DNA of 64,000 bases, taken from contig WIUZ02000028.1 in assembly GCA_015956445.1 (NCBI GenBank), forward strand, positions 1 through 64,000, given 5' to 3'. Origin of the DNA: Thelephora terrestris (Eukaryota; Basidiomycota; Agaricomycetes; Thelephorales; Thelephoraceae). A model generated the notes under the pieces. It was not told where the DNA came from, searched no databases, and was given only the letters and a program-made list of their open reading frames with translations. The position numbers and the translations under genes are program-made. Within the stretch, counting starts at the first letter, position 1. Each line of letters opens with the position of its first letter. Shown here piece by piece: positions 1 to 11,216 of this stretch.

Positions 1-2100
1 GAGCGCAAAAAACAATACCGTGTTGTGATGCGCGTGCATTCACCGTGTTGCGCCAACGACGGAAGTTCAGCTGTTGCTGGCCGAGACAATATATTGTATT
101 TGATGGATTGGGGATCTTCCCAGCATCTCGACTACATAATTGCTCGGTTCCTGGGACAGCGTGCAGATGTTGGGGGTCAGAGCTGGTCGGAAACCTTGCA
201 AGCAGGGTAATGATCACAACACAGGAGGGCCAATAGCTAAAATGTAGAACAAGCACCATGGAAGAGTGTAAAGGTGACGGTGGAGAAGGTGCTCGTGTCA
301 CGTTCTCTACCTGGAAAAAGAGCACAGAGACCACACACCAATTTTGGGTCACACATGTTTTTCCGTTCCATATGAAACCTTTGTCCATTTTACACAGGTA
401 TGTAGGAAAAAAATGTCCCTTGCGGGCATTGCTCCAACTCAACAAGCAAAACCTTCCCCAGAAAGTGCACCGACCACTCTGCAACCGCTACCCCCTGCGT
501 CATTCGTTCGATCGTGCAGATCGGCGACCCTGGACACCAGGGTAGGGGTTCCTAGGGACATTGGGGTGTCCCCGAGTGCGCTCCCGCGCACACCCTGTTT
601 AGAGAATAGGAGGAAGCAGTCTGAATACCCGTAGCATCAGCAGGGACGGTATGATCGGGGAAAAAACCAGTTTGGGGTCAGGCTGGGGGAGGCATTCAGG
701 GGAATGGGTCGGATCACGTGTGGGGACTTGTAAAGAAATTTGCTTTGGAGAAATCTATCATCGATTCATGCAGGGTACAACAACGTAGATGCACTTTTCT
801 TTACTCTGTTGAAGCTATGTTGAACCTGATGTTTATGACGCGAACCCATCACAATCATACGTTCTGGCCTGACCCAAGCCTGATCCCAGTCGCGTGGCCT
901 AAATCTTTCTACGTGAAACAGATCCAGCACGCCCAGTGTCACTCGGCCTTGGTCAAGCTTGACTCAATTCTCACTGGGGTTGAGATCTTGACTTATTCTC
1001 GATCTCGTCAACTATCTGGGAGTGCACGAGCCAGAACGCAACATCAGACCCCAGAACGATAAGCCAGTTGTCAGCCATGTACCTTCCCCGGCTTATCAAT
1101 CTCCTGGTCTTTTTCAGATGACTGGGCCCCGTAGTCCGGCTCAGCAGATGATGGATCCCCGCTCCTCTTGGAGGCGCTCTCGGCGGTGGTTGGAGATCGT
1201 CCTCGTCAGAGGAAATCTCAGTGGTGTTTTCGAGTGGCAGGGTGGACTGGAAGTGTCGCAGTTGCTTTGTTCGTGCCCGGGATGAGCCATGGGATCTGTC
1301 CGCTCGACGTATAACCCGACCGGCGTGTTCAGTTTCTGACATAGATGATGCGGCAATTACTGGGACAATAAGTCCTGGGAAAACCATGCAGTCACATGAA
1401 ACTTTCCAGGATCATGACTTGACTTCTACGCTGAGTGAGGTCTTCTCTGCGAAAACCAGGGGGAGCCGTGCAAAAAGATAAGGTTGGGTCCGTTCACTTT
1501 CCACTGATGACGTAGGGGTCCCACAGACCTTCTGCCGGCCAAAAGCCCATAAATCGTGACACAAAATACAAAATTAAAAACTACTGTTCGACGTTGGCCC
1601 CTACCTGGGCAATAGAACATAAGGTTTGTACGGATACATGGTCTTCGTAGATACTAGGTCTTGGGATGCCGCCCCCTTACAGTGCCAAGATGGAGGTATC
1701 GATTTACAGTTTTTATCAAGTATTGTATTGGCTTGCTTGCCCAACACAACAAGTGGATATCGTGGTTATCAAGTTTGGGTGTCTCGGGAGGGCTGGCTCC
1801 TGGAGCTTTGTCTATCCCAGCATGCCACCGCCGAAGCGCAGCGCAAAAGTGTCAGCGTGCTGAATTTTATTCCCTTTTTGAACCATTTTTCACACCCAAC
1901 TTTCGCCCACTTCCCTTACCTATACCCCTTTCTTATCTTATCCTTTCCTTTATCACGACTCACACGTCATCAAGGAACACAGACAAGGACACTGATGATA
2001 TTACACAAGGCGCGCGGCGAAGACATGAGACTACCAAACCGACGGAGTTGAATCCGCCCAGACTCTATGGACGAGGACTAAGGTGTACAAACCCTGGTCG
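1..2100. other. Stretch without a supportable gene
   Basis: Only short overlapping open frames on both strands, none with a recognisable motif or a convincing exon chain. A minus-strand frame around 971-1,387 has an acidic Ser/Asp/Glu patch and a hydrophobic stretch, but I cannot place it in a family. This may be decayed repeat DNA or the far 3' flank of the coiled-coil gene that ends near 2,126. Confidence 0.4.
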
Positions 2101-2125
2101 TCAAGACCTAGTCTGCCAGTACTCC

Positions 2126-3851
2126 TCAGCACTGGCAACCTCCTCCTCCGTCCCCTCCGAGGCATTCTCGTCGACTTCCTCGTCGACCATCTCGACGACC
2201 CGAGCTTCCTCCAGACGATGAGCGACGGCCAACTGAACCTCGGCGCGAAGGCGGTTCCTCGCTGAATCGACCATAGTCTGATCCAGAGTCCTCTGGACTG
2301 ACCAACCCTCCACTCTCTCGGTCAGTTGAGCCACCAGGCGAACGGCCTCCGCTGCACGCTGGACCGACAAGAGCGTAAGGTCGGTTAAGCCGTTCACGTC
2401 GACGGACTCCACCGGAATCAGCTCGCCGCGATCCACGCGACACTGTAGCATCGTCGCATCGGAATAGGACGGTGGACTCAATGTCTCCACCCTGGCGGAC
2501 AACGTTGGGATTACTGGGACGCATGCGGTGCGCTGGACGAAGTGCCCCACGATAAGGAACCCAACGACGAGCACGGATAGAACGTTGCCCACGCACCGGC
2601 GAGATCGACGGAGGCGGAATCGGAACAGCCACTTCGTTCTCCCCCGCGTACTCCAACTCGGGAGAACTGCTAACCGGATTCACGGCCGTCTCCTCAGACG
2701 TCTCGCGAACGACCTCCTCCCCGCCATCGGTATGCGCAGGTGTGCGGTACGACCCATCGGAAGCTAAGAAGAGATGTCAGTGGACAAGCCAAATATGTCA
2801 ACCGACATCCCACCTATGGGAGAAGCCATCCGATCGGGTATCGACTCATCCTCGGACTCGTCGCGAACCGCAGCTACCGAACGAGTACGGCAGTGACACA
2901 GCCGCTCGCTCATCGATTCGACTCGAGCGCCCAACAAAGGCAAAGCGTCGTCCAACGTATCGACCTAGGAATGGCATGAGCTCTCTTGGGCGAAGACCAG
3001 GAGAAGTCGCACCAACCTTGGTGTCGAGCTCATTCAGCGCCCTTCTATGACGATTGAGCCGTCGGTCGACCTCGATCAGGTCTCGTTGAATGGTGTCATC
3101 CCGTTCCTTCAGGGACTCGACCAACCGATTGTGTTCCTCACGCATCGCTAGCATCTCGCTCTCAAACGTGACGCGAAGCGTGTCGTTCATCAGGAGTAGC
3201 GTCTTCTTCGTGTCCAACGCTTCCGAGTACATCCTACGGGCATCATCCTTCGCTTCCTTCACTTCGCGTTTCAGCCGCTCATTCTACAAGCCTGTCAGTG
3301 TTATCCCACAAGCGGGATGCACAGACCGACTCACCGCTTTCTGTTCTGTCCTCAAAAGGAACCAGAGACGGTGACCAACGGCTGCTGTAAAGTGTTGCGA
3401 ACGAGTCGCCCCCGGCCACCTTCCTTCACCGTTTCCCAGATCGTAGATTCCCATCTTCAGAAGACCCCACAACGATGACGCCACCGGAGTCTCCCATGGC
3501 ATACGCAACTCGGTGTCAAACGTGACCCCGCGCATAGACTCCTGTAGCTTGTGGTCAATCAAGTTGTGATACCACAACTCGTCATCTATGGTCAAATAGT
3601 GGGGAGGCCTGGCGATCGTTGCTTCCAGCTGTCGAGCATCCACCTTGTCGGCAACCGCGAAGATCTACGATGCGATGTCAGTTGTTGCCAGTAAACAGCG
3701 ACACATGACGTCGCACCTCGCGATAACTGGGGTACGCCACGTTGGCGTTCGGGAGGAAGTAACTCTTGTTCTGTACGGAGCGCGGATCCGCAGATTCGAT
3801 GGTAGCGGTGCTGTTCTCAGCACGGAAGACACGATCAGAGATCATGGGCAT
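2126..3851 (-). CDS. Coiled-coil protein of unknown function (copy 1 of a local pair)
   Basis: I do not recognise this family. The chosen start is the ATG at 3,851 (MPMISDRVF). Visible introns are 3,716-3,665, 3,334-3,284 and one after ELDTK (gttggt...cctag); a further one probably uses ATAG|gtggga to reach SDGSYRTP. The first third is globular and contains DDELWYHNLIDHK. The middle (about 3,283-3,020) is a long charged coiled coil beginning NERLKREVKEAK. After it comes a C-x-C motif (LCHCRTRS), then a basic, Arg/Gly/Ser-rich tail. The same order of blocks, with shared motifs DDELW, EREVKEAK-like, C-x-C, ELEYA and NRPY, occurs at 31.3-32.8 kb on the other strand, which supports a real gene family. 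A second open frame overlaps the tail down to 2,101, so the C-terminus is uncertain. It could be a host gene or a gene of a mobile element; nothing decides this. Confidence 0.55.
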
Positions 3852-5399
3852 AATGGATGAGTAAGTTGGTTGGTGGGATTGTTGATTTGGGAAGAAGGGG
3901 GTTTGATGGATCCAATGGCCGGTCGCACTACGCTTTATTCGACCCTCGACAGCGCCCGCGCCCTATCCGCCATTGGCTCGGCCCATCGTTTCACCGGTCC
4001 AGACTCCTCATACATTCGCCTTCGACATTCGCGCCCCACTCGGTCCTTTGTTGTCCTGGTCGGACGAGCTGACGCGTCGTCCCCTCATTGGTTCACCCTT
4101 GCATGTGATATTATCCTTTGTCATTCCTTTCCCACACGACGTCATGACCCCTTTCTTATTTTCTCACGAACCCTGACCCATTAGTCACTCCTTTATCATT
4201 TCAATTCTATACTCCGGGCCGCTTACTGTTCGTGCTTACTCTCGGCCCTTCTTTGTTCCGAGTTATTATTAGATAGGGTTATCTATGTCCCGGCCACTCT
4301 CTTATATAAGTACCAGTAGAGTAGCTGAGGACTCCCCATCTTTGATATCTCGGGAAGTCCTCTTCTCCTTGCAGCATCGGTGTATTTGCTGTAGGCCACT
4401 GAAGAGCTTATCGAGTAACTCCTTGAACCGTTCGCTCTCCTCTCTCACTCAGTCTTGATCCTTAACCGGTGTTTGAAGCAAGCTCGGACGCGACATCGAG
4501 TTCCGCACTGCTCTTTGGATCAAGTCATCAGTTTGAGGCGCCATCCTCGGGCTCCTGTATCTGCCCTCAGAAGACGATAGGGATTTACCTGATAGAGGCT
4601 CGGCACTCCTGCTGTGAATTCGGACAACCTACCGGAGAACGCTCGTCCATCGCGTTTTGGACCACGTAGACTTTGGGTGGATATAGGGAAGTCGTTCCCC
4701 CTTTGCCCCATTGTTTCTTGTTGGTTGGAGTTGCGACTCACCAACAGCACTGGTACCTGAAGGGCGAAGAGTGGCCCTGACAAAAAGCCTCTATGCTCAA
4801 CGGCGGTACCACCCAAACGAACCGGAAACAAGCCGTGCTTGCGGCGCGATTCAAACGGGCCTAAGGGCAGGTGAGCCAGGGCTAGACACCATGGTTCTCA
4901 AATTAAATTGGCATTCAGTCTCTCCTACATGACTCCCGAACGTCGCCTAACAACGGCGACTGATCATCGCTGGGTGGTGACTGCCCTGATATCCCCATGC
5001 GAACGCTGGACTCAAATCCAACAGGCACCGACGTGATCATGGGAAAAATCCGAGACCAGTCAAAAACCCTGGATGAGATGAAGTTGGCCAACCTTTGGAC
5101 TGTCAGGATTCCTGGTTCTGACAACATGTCAATCAACAAGTCCAAGATACACCTTACGACGAGCCTTAGTACCCTGTCTCCAATCGATCGGCCCCACCGA
5201 AAATCTCATCGATAAACATGTTAGCCGCAGCCCATGGGTAAAAGCATCTCAAGAGGTTGCAGTGACCATGGGTTGAGGAATTTGTTATGGAAAGGTTCTC
5301 CATCATTGGATCCATACATTTATACTGAACCCAATGTCACTACCGACAAATGCTTGGGGCTCCGGAAATGTCGACGTCTCCCGTTTCGACACCGAGGAT
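3852..5399. other. Intergenic, with one TATA-like site
   Basis: No gene is supportable. A TATATAA-like string lies near 4,302-4,311, followed by T/C-rich DNA, and a very similar CTTATATAAGTAC string recurs near 8,498. Fragments near 4,930-5,300 may be the far 5' remains of the transposase relic that follows. Confidence 0.35.
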
Positions 5400-6620
5400 G
5401 ACCTGCGCAAGGAGCCTCGAACACATTTACTGACCTTGTCAAGTACATTCACCGCCAGGACATGAGGACTTGTTATGGGGCCATGGTCTCAATCTCTATC
5501 ACCACTGCCAGACGTTGGATGGCAATACTTGACTACCTGTGGAAAGATATGCCTTCTGGTAAATACGTTGATGGCCCTGAGCGCACGGATGTCGTCGAAT
5601 ATAGGCAGAATGTATCCCTCCCTGCATGGCTTGCTTGCAAAGGAGGAAGTTTGGCCGAAGGAAAACCAGGACAAACCAGCCTGCACTCTCAACAGGAGCA
5701 TGGATATCCCTGACAACGAGACCATGCACAACGAGCCAGTCACTTGCTCCGAACGCCAACGCAATATTGTGGTCTGGTTCATGACAAGACCAAGGTTTAT
5801 GCGAACGAACGTCGCTGGGTCCCCAAGACCGAGACTGAGGTTCCCAAGCCCAACAGTGAGGGTGCTTCACTCACAGTGGCAGACTTTGTGTCAGTAGACT
5901 ATGGGTGGCTCCGGTCACCCGACTGGAAGGAGCCTGCGGGAAGGAGTCTGCCTGTGTCTTCATTCGCCCTGGAGCGTAACGTGACGGCTATTTCACAAAC
6001 CGCAACATATTGGCTCAAGTCACTCACTGTAGCGATGGACATCATTCAGACGCACTCCCCCCACGATGATCATTTTTTTGTCTTTGACAATGCAACAACG
6101 CACCTCAAACGAGCTGACACCGCACTTACTGCACGGAAGATGCCTTTGAAAACCTCCAAACCAGAAAAGAATTGGCTGGTCGGAACTTCCTCCCTTGATG
6201 AGTTGGGAAAACAACTCTACGAAGCCGATGGAGGAAGTTGATAACAAAGGCTCAGATGGCCCCCGGGACCGTTGCAGATGGGTCATTCCACGCATTCTAC
6301 TTACCGATGGCTGTGAATCTGCCTGCCTTTTCAAAGGGATGAAAGTGGTCTTTGAAGAGCGGGTACCATAACCTGAAACGGGAGTGTCACGGCTTCTATT
6401 GCCCGCCCGGTCGTGCCGATTGCTACTCCCAGCCTGACTTTCAAGGTGTCACTTCTCTCCTCGAGGAGCATTGTAAAGAAAGTGGCTTTGACGTGCTGTT
6501 CCTCCCCAAGTTCCACCTGGAGCTTAACTTTATTGAACAATGCTGGGGACGTGAAAAGTGGAATTACCATCAACGTCCTGCCTCATCGGTTTAAGACAAG
6601 CTGACAAAAACTGGTTCCTA
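5400..6620 (+). pseudogene. Degenerate DDE transposase, Tc1/IS630-like (agaricomycete family)
   Basis: Pieces of one well-known agaricomycete transposase-like protein can be read in order but in changing frames: TTARRWMAILDYLWKD, YVDGPERTDVVEYR, RNIVVWF, VSVDYGWLRSPD, YFTN..NILAQ, then FDNATTHLKRADTAL with MPLKTSKPEKNWLVG, LKSGYHNLKRECHGFYCPP, and finally LPKFHLELNFIEQCWG. The FDNATTH block corresponds to the second catalytic Asp region and NFIEQCWG to the final Glu of the DDE_3 (Tc1/mariner/IS630) fold. Frame changes and stops (for instance after FSKG near 6,345 and after RPASSV near 6,594) show it is not functional. No terminal inverted repeats or target duplication were identified. Family placement is by remembered motif similarity. 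Confidence 0.75.
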
Positions 6621-8984
6621 GGTCCCCACGAAGGTACGCTCTGCTGGTATCTTGTCCCGAGTATAGCTGGTGAAAATTCATCCAAAATTGCTACTGCATA
6701 TCCCTAGAGATAGAGCCGTTTGGATTGCTTGTTGTTGACGACCTGCATGACTTTGGGATTGGGGTACCCAAGAGGATACTCGCCCATCCAATCCGGATCT
6801 TTTACTCTGTTGGACCAGAAGGAGTCCGGGACCTCAAAGGAAGGTAGGCCGCTTCAAATATGTCTCAATGAGGTTCTTTCCATCCGGAGGTTTGGTCGGG
6901 GGCAATTCTGAAGTTCGCGAGAAATGTGCCTGCCATGAAGAAGATGCCATCAAGGCACATTGAAAATATACTTCATACCTGCAGCACAACGCATGCTTTG
7001 TTTCACACAACTCTCATCCAGTGTTGCATCCCCTTATTTGGTGGTCTCCTTTTTCCTCCTCTCAAAAACGAATCCTGGAACTTTTGTTTGCCCGTGCAAA
7101 CTGGGGCAGCACGCCAACTATTTACATACATGAGTGGGCCTGGTGATCAACTCCAACTCTCTGCAGGAAACAAGTGTCCTGCCTTCCACACAAAAAGACT
7201 CCCAGGGTTAGGCACCTTCTGGTGGCCACCGTCGAGCTGCCAAACAGAAGACATTTGCCCATTGTGGCAGGCGACCTGTGCATCCCCCTCAGCACCAGAG
7301 TCCAGGCCGGTCAGTCAAGATAGTTTGTCCACATCATAGGTCCACCTTGGGTCCACCGGTTTCTAGATTAGCAACGTCAATCTGTTCGCCGAGTAGAATC
7401 ATACAGCTCTCAAAACAACTTTTGACCCATTCAAGATAGACGAACAATACTGACCCCTTCAGTGGCAACTTGAACACCATCCTGTCAAGTCATTTTTCAC
7501 ACTAACAAACAAGAATCACTATGGGAGTAAGTGACAACACTTGCAATCTCACAGGCAAAAGTCTAAAGAATGCTGAAAAGTCTAGGGATACCAGGAGAAC
7601 GGCTAAGAATATATGATAATATCATGGGAGAGAGAGGAAGGACACGGATAAAGAACGAGCAAGAGAACAACAGAGAAAGAGGGGCCGAGAAGGACAGAAG
7701 GATGGGTGTTGGGAACTCTTGAAATTGCTCTGAGGCAGGACAGGGAAGATTGGCGATGTGGAAAAGTTTTAGAAGTCAAGATTGTCAAAGAGGGCTGGAC
7801 GTCTACAGGAGCGAGACAACAATTTTTGGTGGCAAGTGAAGGTGCCACAAAACAAGGAGAATATTGGATGTGGAGATTTTCAACATTTTTTGGGAAGAGT
7901 TGAGAAGGGTGGATCCGGCAACTTCCAAAAGATCACCATGACCCAGGTGTTGCCTGAAGATGATGGGAGGTCTTTAAGGATGATATATGTTTCCCCGCCA
8001 CTGGGTTGCCATTGAATTCTTTGAAACCAGTGACACCTTTGAAAAAATACACAAACCGATAAGGTACGCCGCCCTGTGGATCTGATGTTGCGGATCATGT
8101 CAAGTGGGGACATCGTTTGATATCGGGGTAGCCGAGAAGCTGATATCCACTGATGTGTAACTTACTATCGCGCAATATTGCCTGGCACAGTAGCTATCTC
8201 TAGATATCACCCTGAAAGCCACCTGGGACCTGATCATTCACCCTTAGGGGTATGCACATTCCCTCCTCATTATAGGAGAAATGTGAGTTTCATTCTTGTG
8301 GTTACATTAAGTACTTGAGAGGGTAAGAGTTGTTTGAGAGAAGTCTCAGAAACAGAGATAAATCAGTCCATTGACAACCGTTCATCAGCAACATAGCAGC
8401 GAACTTATTTTTTACGTTGCCTTTTGCTTCTTTTCAGTCGCTTATCTGCCAATTATTATCACATTTGGAAGGCCAACTTTTTTTTATTGACCACATAGCT
8501 TATATAAGTACTACATGATTGTGGAGGTTGTTGGTGATTTGCGATGGAATCGCGGGTTGTGCAAGGGTGTGGGACGATACACCCGCGTTACTCCTGAGAC
8601 CACATAATCTACGTGAGGCCAGTGGGTGAGGGACTGAGGAGGTAGTCCTGGGATGAATATGCGAGGACCCCCGCCGTAATTGGTAAAGTTTGTACACCTT
8701 GAAGATTAGTGTTTTTGTGGAATCTGGCAATCGGAAGCGTGCTGGTTTAGGGTCACCAGCAAACCTAAACATGACCCCTCGTGGCCAACTGGATGACACT
8801 GCTGACGGATACTGCGCCCCAACCACGGGCGCCGTTACACCTCTCCCTCCCTCCCCACGAACGCCAACAGATCATCGGTCGTGTTCGGCTTGGAGTGGAA
8901 GGGAACCAGAGATGAGCAGAGGGATCGACACGGAGTTCATCAGAGGTCGGCACTAATGGTTGTCCCCATCGTTTGAAAAGCAAG
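6621..8984. other. Stretch without a supportable gene
   Basis: Short frames only, on both strands, without motifs or plausible splice chains. It lies between the transposase relic and the left 2.2 kb repeat and is probably intergenic or old repeat DNA. Confidence 0.4.
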
Positions 8985-11216
8985 TGATAACTGCCCTCCC
9001 GCGTTGTGCAGTGTGGGGCGATAAATTGTTCCCAGGCCCTTTTCAACGACAATTATTGATTGCCGGTGGGGAACCGTGTTGCCAAACCGGGCAGGTCCTC
9101 TCGCCCTGCCGGCGTCCGCTCTCGTGCTTTCCCGCAGGCAGGCGAACCCCCTCCCTCGCTGTAGATAGCAATAATTACACTACATATATCCTAATCTAGG
9201 GTTCCTTCGTTGCCTTTTGCAACGAGAGACGTGTTGCAGCCGTGCGAAATATCGACTTCGCAGGTGATGGCGCGATGCCTCCCTACCGTGAGCGCCAAGC
9301 TCCCCGACGCGAACCTCCGCGCCGATTTCCAGTCGGGAAATCCTCCTCCTCCTCCCTTGGGGCTTTTCCCGGGGTTCGCGGACGTACCGTGACCGTGAGA
9401 AGGAGAGTTCTTCGTCCCTATTGGCTCACGTTCACCCAATGTTTCCGATCGGCGCCCACGACGCTGCAGTACAACTTCTTGTTTCGTCGTCTTCCCCTCC
9501 TCCCGATCCACTCAGCCACATCGTCTGCCCTCCCGTCTACTCAACCTGGCATATTGCAGCTCGTGGGACGCCCGATTCTGTTCCCGATCTACTGATCCGT
9601 GTGGATCGTTTGACGGACGCCTCCCCCTTTCCCGCTCGGTAATCCACCCTTCCTCATTCGTTATCTCACTTATCGCATTCTTCGTCGAGCTGGTCACGTC
9701 CCAACTTAGCCTTTTGCTTTCCTTTCTACTTATTTACTTCCTTGTCGCACTGCTCGATGACGATGCCGTCTCCTTCTATTCCGTCCCACCTTCCTCCTGC
9801 CGCGCCTTTGATAGGTCGACAGACCCCTCTGGATTTGTGCTTCCGTCTTTCCCAGACCGGTAATCTTCTTTCCCCTCAACCGTTTTCCTGTTTATTGTGT
9901 CCCCCAGATCCTTCGCTTCTGGTTGGTCGGCGGATGCTGACTTCTCCCGACCCGCCCGCATTGCCCCTCCATCGTCGACAACCACCCTCCCACCTTCCCC
10001 ACTGGCCAATCGTCAATCATTGGTTGATAGGTACCGTCCCGCTTACTACCCGCTTCTCCCTCCTTTCAGGTTTGGCGAGAAAATTCCTCTCGCATTTACC
10101 GGCGGCCACGCTTCTCGCGTTTGTGTTTCCTAGATGGACACGCTTCTCGCTCGGGCCGTTCCCCATAGATGGCGGCAATACCCCCCTTCTATTCGTTTCT
10201 TAGTTATCGCGTCTGCCTTTGACAATATTCTCCTGATTGGCTACGAATGTCGTACGTTTGCATGCCACCCGGCTCTGACACGCTCCTCCCTCCCTCAGAT
10301 TTGCAGCTTGCCTCCTCCATTTGGTCACCCACATGGCGCGTCTTCATCCCCCTCGCCCATTCATTGTGTTTGCCTGGCTCCCACGCTTTTAATTGGTGGA
10401 TGGTCCCTCCTGGATCGGTAATCGTCCTCCCGCCACTCACTTTTGATCGGTCAACGGATTCTCGCCCATTCCCGACCCACCCACCCCTCTGGCTCGGAGG
10501 ACCGGAAACGGAACTCGAGATTCCCACCGTTTCACCGCCCGTCGAAGCAACCCTTGCCGTGCGGCGCGCACGGTCCGCTTTCCGCCTCGGCGATCCACTC
10601 AGCGCTCCAGGGTGTTGTACTTCTGATTCAACAACAGGCGTCAGCCTAGTTTGGCTATACACCTCCTCCTGTTCGTTTGCTGACCGCGTCATCCAGCAGT
10701 CACGGCTCTCCCCTTCCCAACCTACTCCCATCCTCTCCTCAGCACCGCAATCCAACTTCCCCTCATTTCCAGCACCTCTGGTCAACGGATACCTACGGTC
10801 CACATTTCTATGCCGAAATCAGCTGTCTACTGCCCCCGCCTCACTCACCCACTAACATATCCCGTCGCTTGGACGGATCGATCTTTGGGGTGAGCTCCTT
10901 CCTTTCTGGTACGCCTATCGGCCCTCTTGTGAAACACCAATTCAATGTGTCCTTCCTGCGCTTCTCAGCCACAATCCACGTCCCTCGATGATCTCATTTT
11001 CCTCGACAACCACGTCCCTCGATGGTCTCGTTTTCCTCGACAACCACGTTCCTCGATGATCTCGTTTTCCTCGGCAACCATGTCCTCACCCCTTGCCGTG
11101 TTTTGTGTTGAACATGTTTCCCCTCGTGCCCTTTCCTTCATCAAAACTCCCTTATCGCATCCCCGGTGAGTTCGTCTTCGGCAGCTGCTACATCTCACCG
11201 ATATAACTCCGTATCA
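8985..11216 (+). repeat. Left copy of a 2.2 kb repeat, inverted relative to 29,066-31,227
   Basis: The sequence matches the reverse complement of 29,066-31,227 almost base for base. A position x here pairs with about 40,212 minus x until the 34-base tandem block, after which the offset grows by about 66-68. Similarity starts abruptly at TGATAACTGCCC (8,985) and the near-identity stops after CCGTATCA (11,216). The plus strand is strongly pyrimidine-rich. Open frames inside it (for example 9,742-10,203) are low-complexity Pro/Ser/Leu strings of the kind produced by C/T-rich DNA, so I do not call genes. No flanking target duplication is visible: GCAAG before, GGTGT after. The unit could be a non-autonomous mobile element, or the end of a larger one. 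Confidence 0.85.
10983..11084 (+). repeat. Three tandem copies of a 34-base unit
   Basis: CCTCGATGATCTC-type units begin at 10,983, 11,017 and 11,051, each with TTTTCCTCG and CAACCA(C/T)GT. The inverted copy on the right carries a single unit (about 29,195-29,240). The two extra units account for nearly all of the length difference between the two 2.2 kb repeats. Confidence 0.85.

Noticed and set aside
8985-11216. Reading the 2.2 kb repeats as a pair of LTRs
   Set aside because: They are inverted, not direct, no target duplication is seen, and there is no retrotransposon coding region between them. The TG...CA ends alone are not enough.
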